Positions 1 to 10,499 of a DNA stretch of 64,000 nucleotides are shown here, one piece after another. The notes beneath the pieces were generated by a model. It had not been told where the DNA came from and did no database searches. It saw only the letters and a list, made by a program, of their open reading frames with translations. The stretch is from assembly GCA_029204045.2 (NCBI GenBank), contig CM055076.1:19098269-19162268 (forward strand), written 5' to 3'. The position numbers and the translations under genes were made by a program. This DNA comes from Tillandsia leiboldiana. Lineage: Eukaryota; Streptophyta; Magnoliopsida; Poales; Bromeliaceae. Every line of letters starts with the position of its first letter. The first letter of the stretch is position 1.

Positions 1-2626
1 GGAGCCAAAAATCGCACTTTTTGAACTTAGCATATAGATTGTTCTCCCTGAGGACTTGAAGAACTTGCCGAAGATGGTCCTGATGTTCTAGATCGCTCTT
101 CGAGTATATGAGAATGTCGTCAATGAATACCACGACAAAGCGATCCAGAAAAGGCTTGAAGATCCGGTTCATCATGTCCATAAAGGCAGCAGGGGCATTT
201 GTAAGCCCAAACGGCATTACTGTGAACTCGTAATGGCCGTATCTGGTTCGAAAGGCCGTCTTCGGGACATCTTCCGCTCTAACCCGCAATTGATGATAAC
301 CGGATTGCAGATCGATCTTAGAAAATACCACCGACCCTTGCAGTTGGTCGAACAGATCGTCAATCCGCGGGAGGGGGTAGCGGTTCTTGATAGTGACTTT
401 ATTTAATTCCCGATAATCAATACAAAGACGTAGGCTGCCGTCTTTCTTCTTTACAAAGAGAACAGGTGCGCCCCAAGGGGACACACTAGGTCGAATGAAG
501 CCCAATGCCGTCAGGTCTTCTAATTGTGTCTTAAGCTCCTTTAGTTCCGCGAAAGCCATGCGGTAAGGTGCTCGAGAAATAGGGGCTGTGCCGGGAACAA
601 GGTCGATAATAAATTCGATTTCGCGTTCAGGTGGCATTCCCGGAAGCTCAGCAGGGAATACATCAGGGAAACTCCGCACCACAGCAATATCTTCAATTCG
701 CCGAGAATCAGGAAGGGCGTTGACAACCATGGCAAGATATGCCACACGCCCTCTCTCCAGGCGACGCACTGGGGTCACTGAGCAGATCCCCAAATATGCC
801 GAAGGCTCGAAGCCAGAATAAATCAACTCCGCCTCACCAGGCGGATCGAGGGTCAATCTCCGAAAGGCGCAGTTGATAGTCGCTCGATACTTGGAAAGCC
901 AATTCATCCCCAGGATTACGTTATATTGACGAAGTTTGAGGACGAGGAGAGAGATGGGGAAACTCCGTCCGCCAATATAAACAGGGCATGAGTGGAGCTC
1001 TTCGTTAATCAGAATACTGTGACCGGGGATCTCTACCCAAAATCTATCTCTAGTGGGTTGCACAATAATACCATGAGTAGTGATAAAATGGGTGGAAATA
1101 AACGAATGTGATGCCCCCGTATCGAATAATGTCCTAGCATGATGACCAGAAATAAAAGTGGTACCTGCCAGGTTGTCCTCCGGAGTGGGCTCGCCAAGGG
1201 TCAGGGCAAAGACACGCCCCCCAGTAGTTTGTCGTGATGCAGTCGGTGGGCGAGGCAAAGGTGGACGTCCCGATGAAGCAGAGCTCGGCGCTGGGGCTTG
1301 TCGTCGCGGTAGTGGTGCAGGTAGTGGTGCAGCCGTCTGCGCGGGTGCAGATCCCCGCGGGCACGATGCCGCAACATGTCCCTGTTGGCCGCAGGTGAAG
1401 CATCGGCCGTGTCTCTGGTCGCAATCCTTCGCCCGGTGGGTACCCCCGCAGAAGATGCATGGTCGGGGGCCCCAGTTGGGGTTAGGGAAGGCGCTCACAG
1501 CTGGAGCTCTCTTAGGCCACCTCTTCAGGTGCGGTTGCTTGGCCCGTTTGTTCTGATTCGATTGCCCACCGCCGTTTCCCGGGTGCGCCCTCTTTTTGCC
1601 CTTGTCCCTGTCCTTGTCTGCTGCATTCCGCTCAGCGCGGAACATCTTGACCTCCGCCTCAATTGCTAGACACCGCTCCACACAGTTGTCGAAGTCGGTG
1701 GAGAGGTGCGACGCGAGGTGTCGGCGAATCTCAGGCCTCAGACCCTGCGAAAATAGGCGTACCTTCCGGCGCTCCTCGCGCACCGCCTGGGGCACCAGGT
1801 CGGCGATGCGCAAGAACTCCTGCTCGTACTCTCGAACGCTCTTTTCGCCCTGCTTGATTGTTTCCAGCTCGCGCTCGAGACCCTCCTTAGTGGTCTCCTT
1901 GAGGTGGTGATGGTCCATAGCGGCTTTGAAATCCTCCCAAGTTGGATCGGCTGGGCTAGGGAAGTAGCGCTCGCGGTGTCGCCTCCACCACCTGGATGCG
2001 CGGCCCTCCAAGCAGTGGACGGCGATGTGGACCTTATCTCTGTCCTCGATGTAGGCGTCTTGAAATAGCTTCTCCATGTGGTCGATCCATTCCTCGACCG
2101 CCCAATGATCCTCATCCTTGCCGTCGAAAGTCTGCGGCTTGAACTTTTTGAATTCCAGCAAGACCGCCTTCGCTCGGGCCCTCTCTGCCCGATCGGCCTC
2201 AGTATCGGCCGCAGGATGAACAGCGGGAGCGACGGATCGAGAGGAAGTCGACGTGGTAGAAGCAGAGGCATCTGGAGCTGCAGCAACCCCCGGTACCGCT
2301 CTAGAGGCTGCGGCAGAGACCGGAGCTGGAACGGGCCCCGCTGGTGGTGGTACGGGGTCTGCCTCTGGCTCAGCGACGACCGGTGCAGCAGGGGGTGCAA
2401 CCGGTGGCGTGACCTCAGGTACAGGTGGAGGAGCAGGCGGGGTAGGAGTGGAAGGGCCAGCAGCCTGCTGCTGCATGAAATGCTGAAACATCCCGGCTAG
2501 AGTCGCCATCTGGGCCTCAAGCCGGTCCATGCGGCCCTGATCGACGGGCTCGCTCGGTGTGCTAGGTGGTCGGCCTACTCCACGACCCGTACCCCGTCCC
2601 CGTCCACGACCTGGAGGACGAGCCAT
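1..2626 (-). CDS. Ty3/gypsy chromovirus gag-pol, 5' part, open at left edge
   Basis: Retrotransposon polyprotein read leftward from an ATG at 2626-2624; the frame stays open to the window edge (about 875 codons), so the C-terminal half lies outside. N-terminus is Arg/Gly- then Pro/Ala-rich. A retrotransposon gag domain follows (EEWIDHMEKLF, CLEGRASRWWRR). A CCHC zinc knuckle (CFTCGQQGHVAASC) starts at about residue 409, and the protease active site DTGAS has its Asp at about residue 502. Reverse transcriptase follows, with LRLCIDYRELNK, MPFGLTNAPAAF and catalytic FIDD (Asp 836/837). These three landmarks were checked to be in one frame. The 5' LTR and primer site lie just upstream at 2783-6766. 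It resembles the Tekay/Del clade and the pol at 47830-51270. It could be a young, coding-competent copy, but pol is not fully visible. Confidence 0.93.
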   Translation of the reverse strand, partial: MARPPGRGRGRGTGRGVGRPPSTPSEPVDQGRMDRLEAQMATLAGMFQHFMQQQAAGPSTPTPPAPPPVPEVTPPVAPPAAPVVAEPEADPVPPPAGPVPAPVSAAASRAVPGVAAAPDASASTTSTSSRSVAPAVHPAADTEADRAERARAKAVLLEFKKFKPQTFDGKDEDHWAVEEWIDHMEKLFQDAYIEDRDKVHIAVHCLEGRASRWWRRHRERYFPSPADPTWEDFKAAMDHHHLKETTKEGLERELETIKQGEKSVREYEQEFLRIADLVPQAVREERRKVRLFSQGLRPEIRRHLASHLSTDFDNCVERCLAIEAEVKMFRAERNAADKDRDKGKKRAHPGNGGGQSNQNKRAKQPHLKRWPKRAPAVSAFPNPNWGPRPCIFCGGTHRAKDCDQRHGRCFTCGQQGHVAASCPRGSAPAQTAAPLPAPLPRRQAPAPSSASSGRPPLPRPPTASRQTTGGRVFALTLGEPTPEDNLAGTTFISGHHARTLFDTGASHSFISTHFITTHGIIVQPTRDRFWVEIPGHSILINEELHSCPVYIGGRSFPISLLVLKLRQYNVILGMNWLSKYRATINCAFRRLTLDPPGEAELIYSGFEPSAYLGICSVTPVRRLERGRVAYLAMVVNALPDSRRIEDIAVVRSFPDVFPAELPGMPPEREIEFIIDLVPGTAPISRAPYRMAFAELKELKTQLEDLTALGFIRPSVSPWGAPVLFVKKKDGSLRLCIDYRELNKVTIKNRYPLPRIDDLFDQLQGSVVFSKIDLQSGYHQLRVRAEDVPKTAFRTRYGHYEFTVMPFGLTNAPAAFMDMMNRIFKPFLDRFVVVFIDDILIYSKSDLEHQDHLRQVLQVLRENNLYAKFKKCDFWL

Positions 2627-2782
2627 TGCTGCAATACAGAACCAGGTCAGAAACAAACTCTGACAATATCCTGAGTTTCTAACCTTATACTAGGCATACC
2701 CAACGCTCTCACGTGACAAGTCATCCTAGGGTTCATCCTAACCAGTTCCTAATCATCTTTTCCTAGGTACCGTGTACCTATT

Positions 2783-2794
2783 TCTCTGATACCA
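2783..2794 (-). other. Primer-binding site of left chromovirus
   Basis: On the minus strand this reads TGGTATCAGAGA, the plant initiator-Met tRNA type primer site. It begins 7 bases inside the LTR edge at 2801/2802. This fixes the adjacent LTR as the 5' LTR and the element as minus-strand. The leader from here to the gag start at 2626 has no other recognisable feature. Confidence 0.85.
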
Positions 2795-2801
2795 TCTAAT
2801 C

Positions 2802-5800
2802 TGTCACGCCCCGAGTTTTAAAAATCCGGTAAATTTTTTTTTTTTTTTGAAATCAGAGTTTGCAAACTGGGCGCAACAGACCGCCACATGTATAGAAGAC
2901 TCTCTGTCCCCAGGACAGAGACTCCCCTATACATGCACGGCTAAAATCATCATCAGAGATCAACAGATATATCAGTATCTAATCTACTCTACTCAGCATG
3001 AATAATCAAATTAAGTTATTACATCAATTTCAAATATCTAAATCAAAAGCTAGAAAGGAATGCTGAAAGTAAAAGTCTGCAGAATCATCGAGATATCATG
3101 CTCATGGGGACAGCTCTATCGTAATCGGCTCACTGGATCGTCCCGACATCTCACCACCCGACGGACCTACAACAATCACCCGAGGGTGTGAGATACACCG
3201 GAGTGCATCCCAGTGGGCACGACGAGCCGGGAATCAGCTAATCGTACCTACTGGGTACTAAAACCTGCGGATAGTAAAGATCTATAGGAAAAGCTGAATA
3301 AACAGATAAGATCTACTAATAATCAGAATCACAATAGCAGGTAAGTGTCAAAAAGTGGCAATCAAGAAACACTGTAGAACATGCATGCTAGAATCAAATG
3401 TCAACTACAAGGAATCATGTATAAGGAACTACTGGAGATACAAGCATGTCTACAGATAATAGTGCTGGAATAACTGAACAATAGTACAAGTGAACCATGC
3501 GTCAAAGGTAGAAACCCAAGTACACAATCATGCGCCAATATTGGTCTCAGAGGACCTCAGGCAAAAGCCACCGATCCGCACCTGATCCGCTAACATACCC
3601 CTGTCGAGGGCTCACGGGTCTATCACCAGACCACTCTACCGGTAAAGAACCAGCTCCACGGGGAGCGACCCCGGCCAGGTTCGTGAAGTACAGCAGTGCA
3701 TGGCAAGTCATCATGATCAATCTCACGGTCAAATGACCGAGTAGTCGGCACACGCCGAAATCCCAACAAGGAATCATCTGTCTATATCTATCCATCGGAA
3801 TCAATCAATCAGGCATATCGAGTAATATCTATCAATCAGGATCAATCAGTCATGCAAATCTATATATCAATCAATCAGAATCAGTCAGGACTAATCAGGG
3901 AGTATATATATGATAATCGGCTGATAGTGATAATAAAACTCAATCACCGATCTAATCAGGTCAATGTCAATCAGAGGGATCATGCTATGTCAAAAGAGAT
4001 CAATATATGTCATATAGGTAAAATCAGCAGGGCAAGCCAAGAACAAGTGTCCGACTGGACTAAAGCAACCAGAGGGCCGAATAGATCAACCCGGGCCGAA
4101 GTTAACCCACCTGGATGAAGGCAGAGTCCCCGAACTCCCGATCAGCAGCTGGGGGCTGGCGTCGAACAACTGGGCCCTGTATAAGAAGACATGATCAGTA
4201 ATAAACTCCCACAACCCTTTCCCGACAACGTTACACTAACGGAGAGTTTAAACGGTCAAATCGGTCATTTCGTCGGTCGACAGCTGGTTCCTGGTCAACG
4301 AGGACCATCGGAAACCCAATAAAATGGCCAGGTAGTGCGTAGGTGCTGTCTAAGGTCAGCTAGGGTGGCCATTTTGCATTTTGGTCCAAAAGGGTTCTTA
4401 AATTGCATAAATATCTATTAGATAACTACTGTTTTAGCTCGTTCGTGAATTCCGAAAGTCCAAACATAAATCTGTAAATTTCAGGGTGTTCGTTATGACG
4501 AGACGAAGCCCGTGCTCACAAGAATTGGGCTGAGACCAAGCCCGATACAAAGTTGGCCCATAATCTTCTAAGGTCCCATTACCACTATGTTGGATCTTAA
4601 CATATACTTGATCATATTGAGAGCTAGCTGAAGCATGGTGATTAATAAGGACAGAGGAGTGCAGTGCTCACCTTGTGCGCGCCGGAGGTCGGCCGGAGGG
4701 TCGCCGGAGCAAGGTGGTGCTCCAAGCCAAGGCTCGGTTTGGCTGATCTTGGAACCACAGTGGCTCGGACCTGGAACCAAGGTGAGCATCAGTAAGAGGG
4801 AGGTCCCAGAGGCTCTCGGGTCCATGTGGGGTCGAGCCCCGGTGGCCGGAGGCGGCGGCGGCCGGAGGTGAGCCCGAAAGGCAAAGCTCGGGTGCAAGGG
4901 TTAAGACCCAACAAAGAGGGGTGATCTGGGTTAAAATAAAATCATGGAGAAGTTGCTTAGGGTCTGTAGACCTCACCTGAGTGGTTGGCCGGAGCCCGGC
5001 GCGCCGGCGATGGCCGGAGATGACGGTTGAACCGAGCTCGGGTGCAACTACAGAGGTGACAAGCCCGACGTTAAACCCCGCATGCAAGATGATAGGGAGG
5101 CTCCAGAGGACCGAGGAAACCCACCTGAGTGGTTCCCGGTGGCTGAGGTGCGCCGGCAAGGCGGCGCCGGAGGAGCTCGGTGGAGCTTCAAGGCCGTTAA
5201 TGGCGGATTCCGGCGGCGGAGCTCCGGGCCGGTGCAACTTGGATGGAAAGGTTCCACTCGGCGCCAGGGAGCTTCTGGTGGCAGTGGCCGCCGGTGGGAG
5301 GCAGCGGCGGCGCCGGACGGCGGCGATCGGGCTAGGTGAAGGAAACCGGGTTCTAGGGCTTCTCCGCGCGGGCCCGATCTTCGTCCGATCACCCCCAGCT
5401 CTCGTGGAGATGTTGCAGTCGTTCAGAGGAGAAGATCCAACGGTGCTGATCTCCGGTTGAACGGCCGGATCACGGGGCGCTGGAGATCGGCCGAGAAAAC
5501 AATAATCCGGCGGCAGAGCTCCCGCCGGCGATAGGGACGGCGGCCGCGGCCCGGACTGCGACCGGAGGATTACCTCGGTGTCAGGAACAAGGTGGTCGTG
5601 ACCAAAAGCCCAAATGCACAAAAGTGTTCCAAGACTTACCTTGGCCGGAAAAATGGAGGAAGATGGGTTGGCCCGCGGCGGCGCTGCGGCGACGGCTGGG
5701 GACCGGACCACCTCAGCCCGACAGTGGCACCCCAGGGGACTCCTCCAGACCTGGTCTCGATCGTTCTTGATCTTCCTGAGCACCCTCACCTCGAGTCACC

Positions 5801-6766
5801 CGAGATCAAGATCTTATTGATCTTTCTTCTCCGGCGGTGGAGGCGGCGGCCGGCGCGGGGAGGATCCGAGGAGAGCGGCAGGGAAAAGGGATTTTGTGGG
5901 TTGCGGCTGAGGGAGCAGCGAGGCTTAGGGTTTTTTTGAAAAACCCTAGCTCGGGGTGGACGTATTTATATAGGGTTTGCAACAATCGCAATGCAGTCCC
6001 TCAAGTCTTGATATTTTAGCACCTGGTCCCTCACAGCAACCTCCATTTACATCCAGGTCCCTCTCCCATGAGTGGCACGCTTTCCGAGGCAAGAAATCCA
6101 AGGTTTCTATGTGCAAATGTTGCATTTTCGACGCATTTTTCGCTTTTCGAGAAAATCCGAGCGTCGAAACGGAAAATGGACTGCGCCATGACGTCCGGCT
6201 CGACGAGACCTATCAGGTAGCGATTTTTGATATTCGAAAAACTGCCCGGATTAAATTTCGGTCCATAAAATACAGTCTCGGAATACAGTTTTCGCGTTTT
6301 TCGAGACTTATAGTCGTCAAACGGAAATTTCGTCAGCGCCATTGCGTCCAGAACGTCGGAGCCGTTCAAATCGACTACCTGAAGTGCTATGTTCGGATTT
6401 CAGACAGTGAATTGGCTCAACGTTGACGCGAAGGGGTTCGAAAATTTAGGGTTTACTGTTCACTGTACCCTCGACTTAAGTCGCAGGTCCCGCCCGCTTC
6501 TTCGTCGATTTCTGGAAGATCCGACCGTCAGATCTGAACAAGTTTAATATGATTTTCGCTCAGTTCGTCATGACGGTCGCGCTCGTGGTCTCGGATCTTC
6601 GAGATTAGGCTCGGATTGAAAGGCGATATTTTTGGCCCACTAATTGTGCAAATTACACTGCAGAAAAAGGGACACTAAGACTACGGGTGCTTTTCATGAT
6701 CCAGATTCAACGTGACTCAAGTCAATTTCATTTCGTTATTAATTTTCAAAAATTCGAATTCTTACA
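2802..6766 (-). mobile_element. 5' LTR (about 4 kb) of left Ty3/gypsy element
   Basis: The LTR begins TGTCACGCCCCGAG at 2802 beside the primer site and ends ...TTACA at 6766, so it has TG...CA ends and is about 3965 bp. It is homologous over most of its length to 59429-63493 and, in the opposite orientation, to 20569-24499. It contains a G/C-rich CCGGCG-loaded block (about 4660-5880) and a minus-strand TATA box near 5962-5974. The flank just outside is CTGGG (6767-6771), which should be the target duplication; its partner is beyond the left edge. Small ORFs inside are not conserved as whole frames between copies, so they are not called as genes. Confidence 0.9.
5962..5974 (-). promoter_or_regulatory. 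TATA box in 4 kb LTR
   Basis: The minus strand reads CCTATATAAATAC. This is the best TATA match in the LTR and points toward gag at 2626. If used, transcription starts near 5935, leaving roughly 3.1 kb of R-U5 plus leader before the gag start. Confidence 0.5.
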
Positions 6767-6972
6767 CTGGGTCTAGATGAGTCTGGGACTGGCCAATCAC
6801 CAGCCGGAAGTGCGTGACGAGTCTGGGTCTGGGTCTAGATGAGCGAGTCTGGCACTAGGTAGTCTCACATCGCCCGGTGATCTTGAGTTGTGTCTGTTTG
6901 GATTAACGAGTTATTATTGCCAGTGGGTTGGATCGTTACATTTGATACCAGAGCCAATCAACAGTCGAAAAG
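6767..6972 (+). mobile_element. Degenerate TRIM-like remnant (left half)
   Basis: Contains TRIM-type internal sequence (rearranged copies of GGGTCTAGATGAG, CACCAGCCGG and TCACATCGCC..GGTGATCTTG). It then has an LTR end (...GGATCGTTACA) followed by a degraded primer site (TTTGATACCAGAGCC). It belongs to the same family as the TRIMs at 38266 and 41682 but lies on the plus strand. A different TRIM interrupts it at 6973-7542, and it resumes at 7543. Confidence 0.65.
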
Positions 6973-7542
6973 TGTGACGCCCCACTTCCCAGGGGGTCAC
7001 CCATCCTAGAACTACTCTAGCTCTAGCACGCTTAACTCTCATGTTCCTCTTGGATCTTGCTACCATCCAAAATGTTATAGCCGGGTTAGAGATTTAGTCC
7101 TATTATATCATTTATATAGAGGACTAATCCAAATTCCGGGGGTGTCACATTCTTCCCCCCTTTAAGCCCTGACGTCCACATCAGGCTCAAGCACACTCAC
7201 AAGCACCAGGCGATGTGAGACTCGTCTCGCTAGCCGACCTTGTGAGGAGCTGCACTTCACTCACAACGGTCATTAGCCGGGGAGCCTCGCTCTACCCGCT
7301 ATATAACCCTGGCTCAGCCGAGACTCATCTCACATTTCCGACTGGTGAATGTCTCTGATACCAATTGTGACGCCCCACTTCCCAGGGGGTCACCCATCCT
7401 AGAACTACTCTAGCTCTAGCACGCTTAACTCTCATGTTCCTCTTGGATCTTGCTACCATCCAAAATACTATAGCCGGGTTCGAGATTTAGTCCTATTATA
7501 TCATTTATATAGAGGACTAATCCAAATTCCGGGGGTGTCACA
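6973..7542 (-). mobile_element. TRIM retrotransposon, family 1, complete copy
   Basis: A 570 bp terminal-repeat retrotransposon in miniature. Two 177 bp direct LTRs (6973-7149 and 7366-7542) flank a 216 bp non-coding interior. A polypurine tract (complement of TTCTTCCCCCCTTT) adjoins the left LTR. A Met-tRNA primer site (complement of CTCTGATACCAAT) adjoins the right LTR, so the element is minus-strand. Target duplication AAAAG lies at 6968-6972 and 7543-7547. The two LTRs differ at only a few bases (for example near 7070 and 7468). It has no coding capacity and depends on proteins from another element. The same family recurs at 51295-51870. Confidence 0.93.
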
Positions 7543-7812
7543 AAAAGTGTGTGACGAGCCGAGACAATTCTCAAATCGCCTGGTAATTTTGGACTCTATG
7601 TGTGTTTGGGTTGACGCGGGGGGAGTTTGTGATACCCACTCGGAGGGAGTTTGTAGCATCCCAATAGTCTCACATCGGATGAGAATGGAACTGTGATTGG
7701 ATATATAGGAAATATGAATACTAGTAGTAATAATAACTGAACTTAGATATTTTGAGCTGTGGATTGGGGCCAACGAATTATTATTGCTAGTGGGCCGAAT
7801 TGTTATACTATG
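7543..7812 (+). mobile_element. Degenerate TRIM-like remnant (right half)
   Basis: Continuation of the older TRIM after the AAAAG duplication. Interior words GTGTGACGAGCCGAGAC and CAAATCGCCTGGT lead into an LTR copy from about 7655, with CCAATAGTCTCACATC..GATGAGAATGGAACT and ATTATTGCTAGTGGGCCGAATTGTTA. This matches, in reverse complement, the LTRs of the TRIM at 38266-38736. Confidence 0.6.
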
Positions 7813-7827
7813 ACACACAAAAAAAAA

Positions 7828-8205
7828 ACCTAGCTAAATTTTAGACTAATACGAAAAAAATTTCAATAAATATTTGTTTTTCTATTTTTTATTTCTAATT
7901 TTTAAAATTTTATATATTTTTTTTGTTCAAAATTTTAAGTTGATGTTCCATCTCTTTCTTATAATTTATAATTAGATATACAAATATGCCCATAAAAATA
8001 GTGGGAATATATTAAGAAATTATTTTTTCTCTCCAGAAAAATAAGGGCAGTTTTGCATTTCTCCCATTTCGTTTACTCATAACTTTCTAAAAATATATTT
8101 AAAATTTTAAAAAAGAAAAATATAAATTTTAAAAAATAAAAAAATAAAAAATAAATATTTACAGAAGAGTTGTTTGGTATTTTAGTCTAAATTTTAATCT
8201 TACGA
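7828..8205. mobile_element. A/T-rich fold-back MITE
   Basis: The left end (AAATTTTAGACTAATACG) is the imperfect inverted complement of the right end (GGTATTTTAGTCTAAATTTTAAT). The arms continue for about 90 bases with mismatches. There is no coding potential and exact ends are uncertain. Part of its interior resembles 42500-42790. The sequence at 8206-8440 shows only A/T-rich unique DNA. Confidence 0.55.
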
Positions 8206-8440
8206 CCTCTATCAAGCAATTTTAGAAATGCGGTGTATATGACGTATTTATATATATGCAATAATTTCTCTCGTATACGTAGTTACTTAATTTATTACTA
8301 TAGCACTTAAGTAGTCTCAAAAATTAATAATCACGAGCAATGGACGGATAAAGAACTACTTAGAAAAAAAAAAAATGTACAAAGACCCTCTTAACTTTAA
8401 TTTTGCCGCAAATATGCGTCCAAACTTTTAATTTTGTGAC

Positions 8441-8740
8441 ACTTCAATAGTCTCAAATAAGAATGTAATTGTGATTGTATTGTGACACGCCAATAGTCTG
8501 GCAATGATAATAAAATTATGATTATATTTATAAGAGATATGGACACAAGTAATAATAATTGGGCTTAAATATTTTGGGTTTTGATTTGAACCAAACGAGT
8601 TATTATTGCTAGTTGACCGAATCCTGCCGGAAGTGTGTGACGAATCTCGACTGAGTCTGGATCTAGATGACAGAGCTAGAAAGACAAGTTTCGCCGGGTG
8701 ATCTTGGACTTATGAGGACAGTCCTATCGTTGGATGGAAA
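8441..8740 (+). mobile_element. Decayed TRIM LTR and interior
   Basis: CACGCCAATAGTCTGGCAATGA through GAGTTATTATTGCTAGTTGACCGA is a diverged copy of the TRIM family-2 LTR. The following GAAGTGTGTGACGAATCTCGACTGAG and CGCCGGGTGATCTTGGAC match its interior. No second LTR is recognisable. Confidence 0.5.
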
Positions 8741-8780
8741 AAACAATTGAGTCGTGTCTTTAAAAAATTTTATATTAAAA

Positions 8781-8784
<4 letters not shown>

Positions 8785-8875
<91 letters not shown>
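8785..8875. repeat. (TA)n microsatellite
   Basis: About 45 uninterrupted TA units. With 9460-9519 it appears to be one TA tract split by the MITE between them. Confidence 0.97.
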
Positions 8876-8878
<3 letters not shown>

Positions 8879-9456
8879 GCAATTTCCTACATACCCTTAA
8901 AAATTTTCCTGTTTTCATATTTACCCCTCTTAGAAGGCTAATATTAAAACTACCCTTCTTACGTTCCAACTTCTTTCTAAAATACCCCTGAAGTTAAACT
9001 CTGTTAGTGTACCGTTTGGAACTGTCGTTATCTGTGTGTAATTACTATTTTGCCCATTCAAATATACCCTAAACCCTAAAACCCTAAACCCCTAAACCCT
9101 AAAACCCTAAACCCTAAACCCTAAACCCTAAAACCCTAAACCCTAAACCCTAAAACCCTAAACCCTAAATCCTAGAACCCTAAAAAACCCTAAACCCTAA
9201 ACCCTAAAACCCTAAACCCTAAACCCTAAAACCCTAAAAAATTCTAAACCCTAAACCCGGGCAAAATAGATATATATGATAGTTTTCAACTCCGATTATT
9301 ATTTAACTCTAGTTTAACCCTAGTTAACTTAACAAAGGGAAACAGTAGGGGTATTTTTAATAACGGTGGAACGTATGAAGGGTATATTGGAAAGAAAAAA
9401 ATAAGAGGGGTAAATCAGATATTTCTTCATATTTCAGGGGTACACAGGCAATTATC

Positions 9457-9459
<3 letters not shown>
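8876..9459. mobile_element. Inverted-repeat MITE inserted in a TA tract
   Basis: The left arm (GGGGCAATTTCCTACATACCC, then TTACCCCTCTTA and CTTACGTTCCA) is mirrored by the right arm (TGGAACGTATGAAGGG, AAGAGGGGTAAA, GGGGTACACAGGCAATTATCC). The arms total over 100 bp each with mismatches. TA tracts on both sides fit a TA target site. The interior contains 195 bp of telomere-like repeat. No ORF. Insertion into TA microsatellites resembles the known Micron-type MITE behaviour in rice; family identity is inferred. Confidence 0.7.
9064..9258 (+). repeat. Interstitial telomere-like repeat (CCCTAAA)n
   Basis: Roughly 25 units of CCCTAAA with frequent 8-base CCCTAAAA variants and a few CCCTAAAAAA or CCTAAAT changes. 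It matches the plant telomere motif but lies inside a MITE, so it is not a chromosome end. Confidence 0.93.

Positions 9460-9519
<60 letters not shown>
9460..9519. repeat. (TA)n microsatellite
   Basis: About 30 TA units, abutting the MITE at 8876-9459 on the left and the MITE at 9522 on the right. Confidence 0.97.
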
Positions 9520-9521
<2 letters not shown>

Positions 9522-9523
<2 letters not shown>

Positions 9524-9728
9524 TAGAGCTTATATATTTTTAAAAGTACAAGCAAAATTATACTTGTGAATTTTTTATCATTGAATTTGTATTGAGATTT
9601 GTGCAATTATAAAGTCAACTAAAGAGAGAGCAAGAGAAAGTACAATTACATAAATCTCTATATAATCCAATGGTAAAAAATTCACAAGCATAGTTTGACT
9701 TATTTTTTAAAAATATATAAATTCTACT
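9522..9728. mobile_element. Near-perfect hairpin MITE, about 207 bp
   Basis: The left arm starts AGTAGAGCTTATATATTTTTAA and the right arm ends with the complement of AGTAGAATTTATATATTTTTAA. Pairing extends through CTTGTGAATTTTTTA(T/C)CATTG almost to the centre. Both sides are microsatellite. Non-coding. Confidence 0.75.
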
Positions 9729-9748
9729 CTCTCTCTCTATATATATAT

Positions 9749-9789
<41 letters not shown>
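9729..9789. repeat. (CT)n / (TA)n / (GA)n compound microsatellite
   Basis: CT units, then a short TA run, then about 20 GA units. The CT and GA blocks are complementary, so this stretch can itself fold. Confidence 0.9.
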
Positions 9790-9791
<2 letters not shown>

Positions 9792-9794
9792 GAG

Positions 9795-10322
9795 CTGGAA
9801 TGTTATCAGTAGTAAACCGGCTCGATTGCCACCCATTTGTTTTTTATGATGGAGCTTTCAAATTAACGACCGATACCGTTAAACATGATCTAGACCACTA
9901 GAAGTATCTAAAAATTAAATTCAAATCTTTTCGACATTATTGATTTTATGATCAAAAGGTTACAAAATTTATAATTTTAATAGTATATATAAGACTTTTG
10001 CTTGTTTAACGGTGTAAAGAGATTTAAATTAATTAAATTTTTGTTAGAAAAAATTTTAAACTATTTAAAACAAAATCCATATTCTTGATCTTGATTACAA
10101 GACTTTTATCATCACTTTTTGAAAGATATTTATTTTCAGCCGTTTATTTTTTTTGTCCGCTTGATAAACTAGAAAAAAATATCGAAAAAGTATGAAATTT
10201 AATTTTTAAATAGGTTAAATAGTCTAAATCGTGTTCAACAGTGCCGATCGTTGATTTGAAAGCTCCATCATTGAAAATAAATGGATGACAAACGAACCGG
10301 TTTGCTACTAATAGCATTCCAG
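9795..10322. mobile_element. Inverted-repeat MITE, about 530 bp
   Basis: The left arm begins CTGGAATGTTATCAGTAGTAAACC. The right arm, read in complement, begins CTGGAATGCTATTAGTAGCAAACC. Homology continues about 80 bases to GATGGAGCTTTCAAAT on both sides. The A/T-rich interior has no ORF. Flanks are GA repeats on the left and CT/TA repeats on the right. No clear target duplication was found. Confidence 0.75.
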
Positions 10323-10343
10323 CCTAGTGCGTGCTCTCTCTCT

Positions 10344-10345
<2 letters not shown>

Positions 10346-10432
<87 letters not shown>
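10346..10432. repeat. (TA)n microsatellite upstream of resistance gene 1
   Basis: About 43 TA units, 380 bases upstream of the start codon of the resistance gene. Confidence 0.97.
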
Positions 10433-10436
<4 letters not shown>

Positions 10437-10499
10437 TTGTAAAGTACAGTAAAGCCAAATAAAAAATTCGGATGTCAATTTACACACACAAAAAAACAA

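Noticed and set aside
2783..2794. tRNA gene fragment
   Set aside because: Only the 12-base complement of the tRNA 3' end is present, as expected of a retrotransposon primer site; the same applies at 51474 and 53501.
4668..5789. 373-codon open frame in the sense strand of the 4 kb LTR
   Set aside because: Pro/Arg-rich, low complexity, inside an LTR. In the homologous LTR at 59429-63493 the same region is split into several frames, so it is not conserved as a protein.
8747..8969. Open frames made of alternating Tyr-Ile
   Set aside because: Products of the (TA)n microsatellite; the same artefact occurs at 10308-10505 and 30778-31335.
9064..9258. Telomere or chromosome end
   Set aside because: Unique and mobile sequence continues for tens of kb on both sides, and the tract lies within a MITE.
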